Origin: Toxotes chatareus
Taxonomy: Eukaryota > Chordata > Actinopteri > Toxotidae
Length of the DNA stretch: 64,000 nucleotides
Direction: 5' to 3'
Assembly (NCBI GenBank): GCA_016801885.1
Contig: CM028888.1
Coordinates: 13,005,170-13,069,169 of the forward strand
The position numbers were made by a program, and so were the translations under genes. Of the stretch, positions 60,489 through 64,000 are shown in pieces; within the stretch, counting starts at the first letter, position 1, and each line of letters begins with the position of its first letter. The notes beneath the pieces are model-generated. The model did not search any database. It had not been told where the DNA came from and saw only the letters and a list, made by a program, of their open reading frames with translations.

Positions 60489-63133
60489 GTAAGTCAGAAC
60501 AGTGCCAAAGAGACCAAGATTTACAGAAATGTGAACTGCCATGAATATGTAGCTTTACTTATTAAGTGAAAGACTGCTATTATTGTAATGATTATAATGG
60601 TATAATCTGTATCATATCTTAGATTTGTGATAGAGAAAATTATAGAGCTCATAGTGTTTAACCAAGTACAGGATGAATACTGTCATTCCTATTTGATCTT
60701 AGAACTGCTTCACACCCTCAGGATGTTTAGGAAAGTCTGTTCCATTGTCATAAGTGTTTTCATTAGCATGCTGTGCCATAACCTTGAATGCGGTAGAAAA
60801 TAACTAAGTGCATTTACCAGCACACTGAACTTAAGTACAGTTTTGAGACTCTTGCACTTTACTTGAGCATTTCCATTTGATGCTACATCTATAAATATGA
60901 CATATTCATATAAATATGAATACTTATACTTTATATATAATATCATACTACACTACACTAAATACACTAAATACACACTAAAGCTTACAAATTACAATGC
61001 ACTGTCAAAGATCAAACCAATGATTCCCAGCCCTTTTAGCTTGTGACCCCTTTCAAAGAACTCCTTTCTTACTGGGGTTCCTTGTTCAAATTTCTGTGAG
61101 TTGTTAGTGAGTCATTCCCTCTTTAAACTTCTCAGATGGATCCATTTAAATAACTGTTGAAGGCTCAACTATTTCACAAAAAAATAAAGGACTCGTCTGA
61201 ATGATGAATATAAATCTGTATAGCAGAACTTTTTTTCTCCTTTCCCTCCTCATGAATCATCTCATGACCCCTCAGATTTATCTCATGGCCTTTTAAAGGG
61301 CCCTGACCCCTACCACTGGATTAAACTACCTAACTGTATATAAAATGGGTAAAAGTTGCTCCACCTCAAACAGCTACAACAGTTATGCTGCTTACACGCT
61401 GACTCAACAATCTTAAGTCTATATACTGCACATACATTTATGTACAGGACTTTGTATTGGTGCTTTTACTTAAGTAAAGGAAGTGAATACTTCTTCCATT
61501 GATAGCAAGCGTTTTATATTCTTCAACTGTTCTTTCAACAGCCTGATGTCAGTGTAATGCCAAGTCATGACATTTAAACTTCACCAGGGCTTCTTAGCAC
61601 TCTGCTGGTATGCTGCGGTTCTTATAGTGTGTTGAAACATTAAACCTCTCCATGACCCTCTGTTCCCATCCTGTCTGACCATAAAGCCATAGCCTTTACT
61701 TGTGTCATATGAGCACATGCCTCCGAGGGCATCTGAGTTCATATAAAACCAGTCACACAGAAGCTTTATCTTCTCAGCAACTGCAGTGGTATAAACAGTT
61801 ACAGAAAGGACCCTAAAAGAATAAAAAAAGAAAAAGAAAAAGAAAAGAAGCTGGCATCACAAGAATAAAGCAGCAAAATTGCAAACCACACCACATTATG
61901 GCTTGAAAATGTCACACAAAACCGTGTGTAATTACAAAAGAGGATTCTGAGGCAGAGGGAAACTCAACTCCAATTGCATTTACTTATTGGAAAAAAATGT
62001 TCCTTGCAAGATGATTAATAACTCTCCAGAATAAAGGGGATAATTTGTCTTTTCCTAACGTCGGAAGAAAATTTCCCTGAACACCTCGGCTTCCTCCGAA
62101 CGGTTATTGTTCAGTAACTTAAGTGTTAAAGCCCTTGTGCATTAATCTCAGTAGCGAGACATTTACTTCTCACATTAAAATAGTTTTCAGAAACTGTTTA
62201 ATCAGATGTCGATGGACTGCAACTTCTAAACACAGAAACCATCTGACTCCCTAACTGTATCACCTTGTTCTGGTGCTCTAGACTGAAAGGTTAAAGGTGA
62301 GTTCCTTAAAGGTCTGAACAGAAACATGGAGGAGGAAATTCGAGCTCAGTCAGGAGTTTAGCGGAAAGATCCTACAGTGCAAAGTCACTGTTACAACAAC
62401 GAGACTCCTCTTTCACACTGCTAATTTGCAGTATTGGGAAAAAAAAAAAAACAGGAGCTAATCAGCAAAATGAGACAAAACAAGGATTGAAGTTAGATGA
62501 GATTTGGAACACTGTCATATATAATTCAAGAGATCCTTTTAGCTCGGTGATACAGCTCTGTCAGTTGTATTCATTATTATTTTAAGCATCTATCTGTACC
62601 ATTTCTCCTATCACAGCAGACTTGAACTCCACAATGAAAGGGTATCAGGCTCAGGCTGACCTTTACAGCGACCTCTACAGGAGCTATTTTCGTCTGGGCC
62701 AAAATGTTGGTGTTATGCAATACCCAAAGCAATATGTCCCCCTACCCCTCCTTCTCTCTCCTCTCCTCCGCCTTTCCTCGGCCTGTATGTGCCCCTTTAT
62801 GTCAGAAGAGAAAAAAACAAGCTACTAAATGGCAAAGGCTAAACACAGGCTCAGGTGGCACATTTCTATGTACTCCCAACCATGAAGCTAAATCATGAAA
62901 TTTGAAGGTTTCCTTGACAGTCTGAGGTGGATGTTACTGTGACATTTGGCTTATGATTCCTCAGGTTTTTGGTTTCAGTGCCAAATCGGTGGCCTTCATG
63001 CTACTGTGGAGAGCTTTCTATAACAGTAATTACATAATAACATAAAGATATCTTTGTCACTGTTCATATTACAGCTTCTGGATGTTCATTCTGTTTGATA
63101 TTGATTATTTCTCCCTTTCCAACCAAACTGCAG
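60489..63133 (+). other. pygm intron 1 with a dispersed repeat split by an insert
   Basis: This 2.6-kb intron contains the two ends of one teleost repeat (60,795-61,010 and 61,310-61,505) separated by about 300 bases. An AAAAAG run lies at 61,824-61,848 and poly-A at 62,439-62,451. From 61.9 to 63.1 kb nothing was recognised. Confidence 0.65.
60795..61505 (+). repeat. dispersed fish repeat, interrupted
   Basis: The left part reads TTTTGAGACTCTTGCACTTT, ACTTGAGCATTTCCATTTGA. The right part reads GGATTAAACTACCTAACTG, GCTCCACCTCAAACAGCTAC, and closes with CTTTTACTTAAGTAAAGGAA and GTGAATACTTCTTCCATTG. Both belong to a repeat I recall as very common in percomorph fish. Between them, 61,020-61,310 carries CCCAGCCCTTTTAGCTTGTG and CATGACCCCTCAGATTTATC, which may be a variant internal segment or a second repeat inserted into the first. 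Confidence 0.6.
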
Positions 63134-63235
63134 CGTGTGTACTACATCTCCCTTGAGTTCTACATGGGCCGCACCCTCCAAAACACCATGGTGAACCTCG
63201 CACTGGAAAACGCCTGCGATGAAGCCATGTACCAG
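63134..63235 (+). CDS. pygm: pygm exon 2
   Basis: A 102-base phase-0 exon between an ACTGCAG acceptor and a CAG|GTAAGA donor. It reads RVYYISLEFYMGRTLQNTMV, NLALENACDEAMYQ. YYxSLEFYMGR is invariant in phosphorylases and shapes the N-terminal half of the active site and the subunit contact. NLALENACDEA matches PYGM; PYGB has NLGLQNACDEA as I recall. The intron phase and length equal those I recall for the human gene. Confidence 0.95.
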
Positions 63236-63339
63236 GTAAGACAAACATGACCCATTTAATCCTCTTATTACTGTAAAACCTTTTCCAGCTCAGAATCATT
63301 GTTTCATCGGTTCATGTTGTGTTCTGCTGTCCTCTGCAG

Positions 63340-63418
63340 TTGGGTCTGGAAATGGAAGAGCTGGAGGACATGGAAGAAGATGCTGGTTTGGGCAATGGTG
63401 GCCTGGGCCGTCTTGCCG
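63340..63418 (+). CDS. pygm: pygm exon 3
   Basis: A 79-base exon entering in phase 0 after CTCTGCAG and leaving in phase 1 at GTGAGA. It reads LGLEMEELEDMEEDAGLGNG and GLGRLA; the glycine-rich GLGNGGLGRLAA loop binds the phosphate and sugar at the catalytic site. It follows intron 2, which is only 104 bases. The 79-base length agrees with the mammalian exon as I recall it. Confidence 0.95.
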
Positions 63419-63565
63419 GTGAGAATCTTTTCGAGGTTCATACTTGAAAAATTAAAGGAATTTTTAAGACTATTGACTGACTTGAAAAATGAGAAAATAG
63501 TTTTATTTAACACCCAGTCAAAGGTTGATGTGTTTTTTTTTTCATGTGTTGTCTCTGGTTTTCAG

Positions 63566-63669
63566 CCTGTTTTCTGGACTCTATGGCCTCATTGGGTCTG
63601 GCTGCTTATGGTTATGGTATTCGCTATGAATTCGGTATCTTCAATCAGAAAATTGTCAATGGCTGGCAG
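63566..63669 (+). CDS. pygm: pygm exon 4
   Basis: A 104-base exon entering in phase 1 (completing an Ala codon) after TTTTCAG and leaving in phase 0 at CAG|GTAAGA. It reads CFLDSMASLGLAAYGYGIRY and EFGIFNQKIVNGWQ, part of the N-terminal catalytic domain. The KIVNGWQ wording is nearer to what I recall of PYGB than of human PYGM (KISGGWQ), but other exons favour pygm. Confidence 0.95.
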
Positions 63670-63904
63670 GTAAGAAATAGTCAACTTCAATGCTTATGCT
63701 GTCTTAAAATTCCTAAGAAAATTCTTGTCTCAGTGAGAAAGAATAGCAGCTAGTTTTTCTTTTTCACCTTAAATCACCTGCTGGATGAGTTTCCTTTATA
63801 ATTATCATGACCTGATGTTCCTCATCATTTTCTGTGTCTGCTCAGAAAGTCACTCACGTAATGAGTGTTTTTCTCCCTCACTATAAATGTCTGTCATTAT
63901 CCAG
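63670..63904 (+). other. pygm intron 4
   Basis: A 235-base intron with GTAAGA donor and TTATCCAG acceptor; nothing else in it. Introns 2 (63,236-63,339) and 3 (63,419-63,565) are likewise short and plain. Confidence 0.85.
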
Positions 63905-64000
63905 GTTGAGGAGGCTGATGATTGGCTGCGCTATGGCAACCCATGGGAAAAGGCACGTCCTGAGTACATGCGCCCTGTGCATTTCTATGGCAGGACTGAG
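63905..64000 (+). CDS. pygm: pygm exon 5, cut by the window edge
   Basis: After a TTATCCAG acceptor, 32 phase-0 codons read VEEADDWLRYGNPWEKARPE and YMRPVHFYGRTE and run into the right edge. It is the start of the segment that continues VEHT-type sequence in the family. The remaining three quarters of the enzyme, including the pyridoxal-phosphate lysine, lie outside the window. Confidence 0.93.

Overview
This is a stretch of a ray-finned fish genome, most likely a spiny-rayed (percomorph) teleost. Two vertebrate genes are split into short exons with GT-AG introns. The AT-rich introns carry dispersed repeats whose wording I recognise from perch-like fish: a CR1/L2-type LINE with an esterase ORF1, Tc1 remnants and several palindromic medium-repeat families. 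The naming of the clade is inference; no species can be fixed from this window.

Gene 1, minus strand, from the left edge to about 51.04 kb, is the alpha form of neurexin 2 (nrxn2), a presynaptic adhesion receptor. In transcription order I see: a CCAAT/TATA-type promoter (about 51.07-51.10 kb); a noncoding, uORF-bearing first exon (about 51.04-50.675 kb); a 21-kb UTR intron; the start-codon exon with signal peptide, LNS1 and EGF1 (29,301-28,599); a cluster of three candidate microexons of 9, 30 and 12 nt for alternative splice site SS1 (22,449; 21,629; 21,359); LNS2 (15,699-15,398 and 11,070-10,909); LNS2 end plus LNS3 (3,079-2,650); LNS3 end plus EGF2 (1,943-1,560); and the first exon of LNS4 up to splice site SS3 (685-482). 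The rest of LNS4, LNS5-6, the stalk, the membrane segment and the beta promoter lie beyond the left edge. Codon phases agree at every junction.

Gene 2, plus strand, from about 60.1 kb to the right edge, is the 5' end of muscle glycogen phosphorylase (pygm): five coding exons (60,246-60,488; 63,134-63,235; 63,340-63,418; 63,566-63,669; 63,905 to the edge), covering the phosphorylated N-terminus, the AMP-site tyrosine and the glycine-rich loop.

The two genes are divergent, with about 9 kb between the inferred nrxn2 promoter and the pygm start codon. In human 11q13 NRXN2, RASGRP2 and PYGM are all on the same strand; here pygm is inverted relative to nrxn2 and no rasgrp2 exon was recognised between them. 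The two genes have unrelated jobs (synapse organisation; muscle glycogen breakdown), so their proximity reflects conserved synteny, not a shared pathway.

The rest is intronic or intergenic DNA. It holds a decayed LINE (about 5.7-9.16 kb), a second LINE fragment (43.3-43.6 kb), an internally deleted Tc1 element (54.94-55.42 kb), three copies of one dispersed repeat (9.5, 38.2-38.8 and 53.75-54.18 kb), other repeat fragments and several microsatellites. All exon borders are read by eye from splice consensus and homology recalled from memory; no alignment or transcript data were available.
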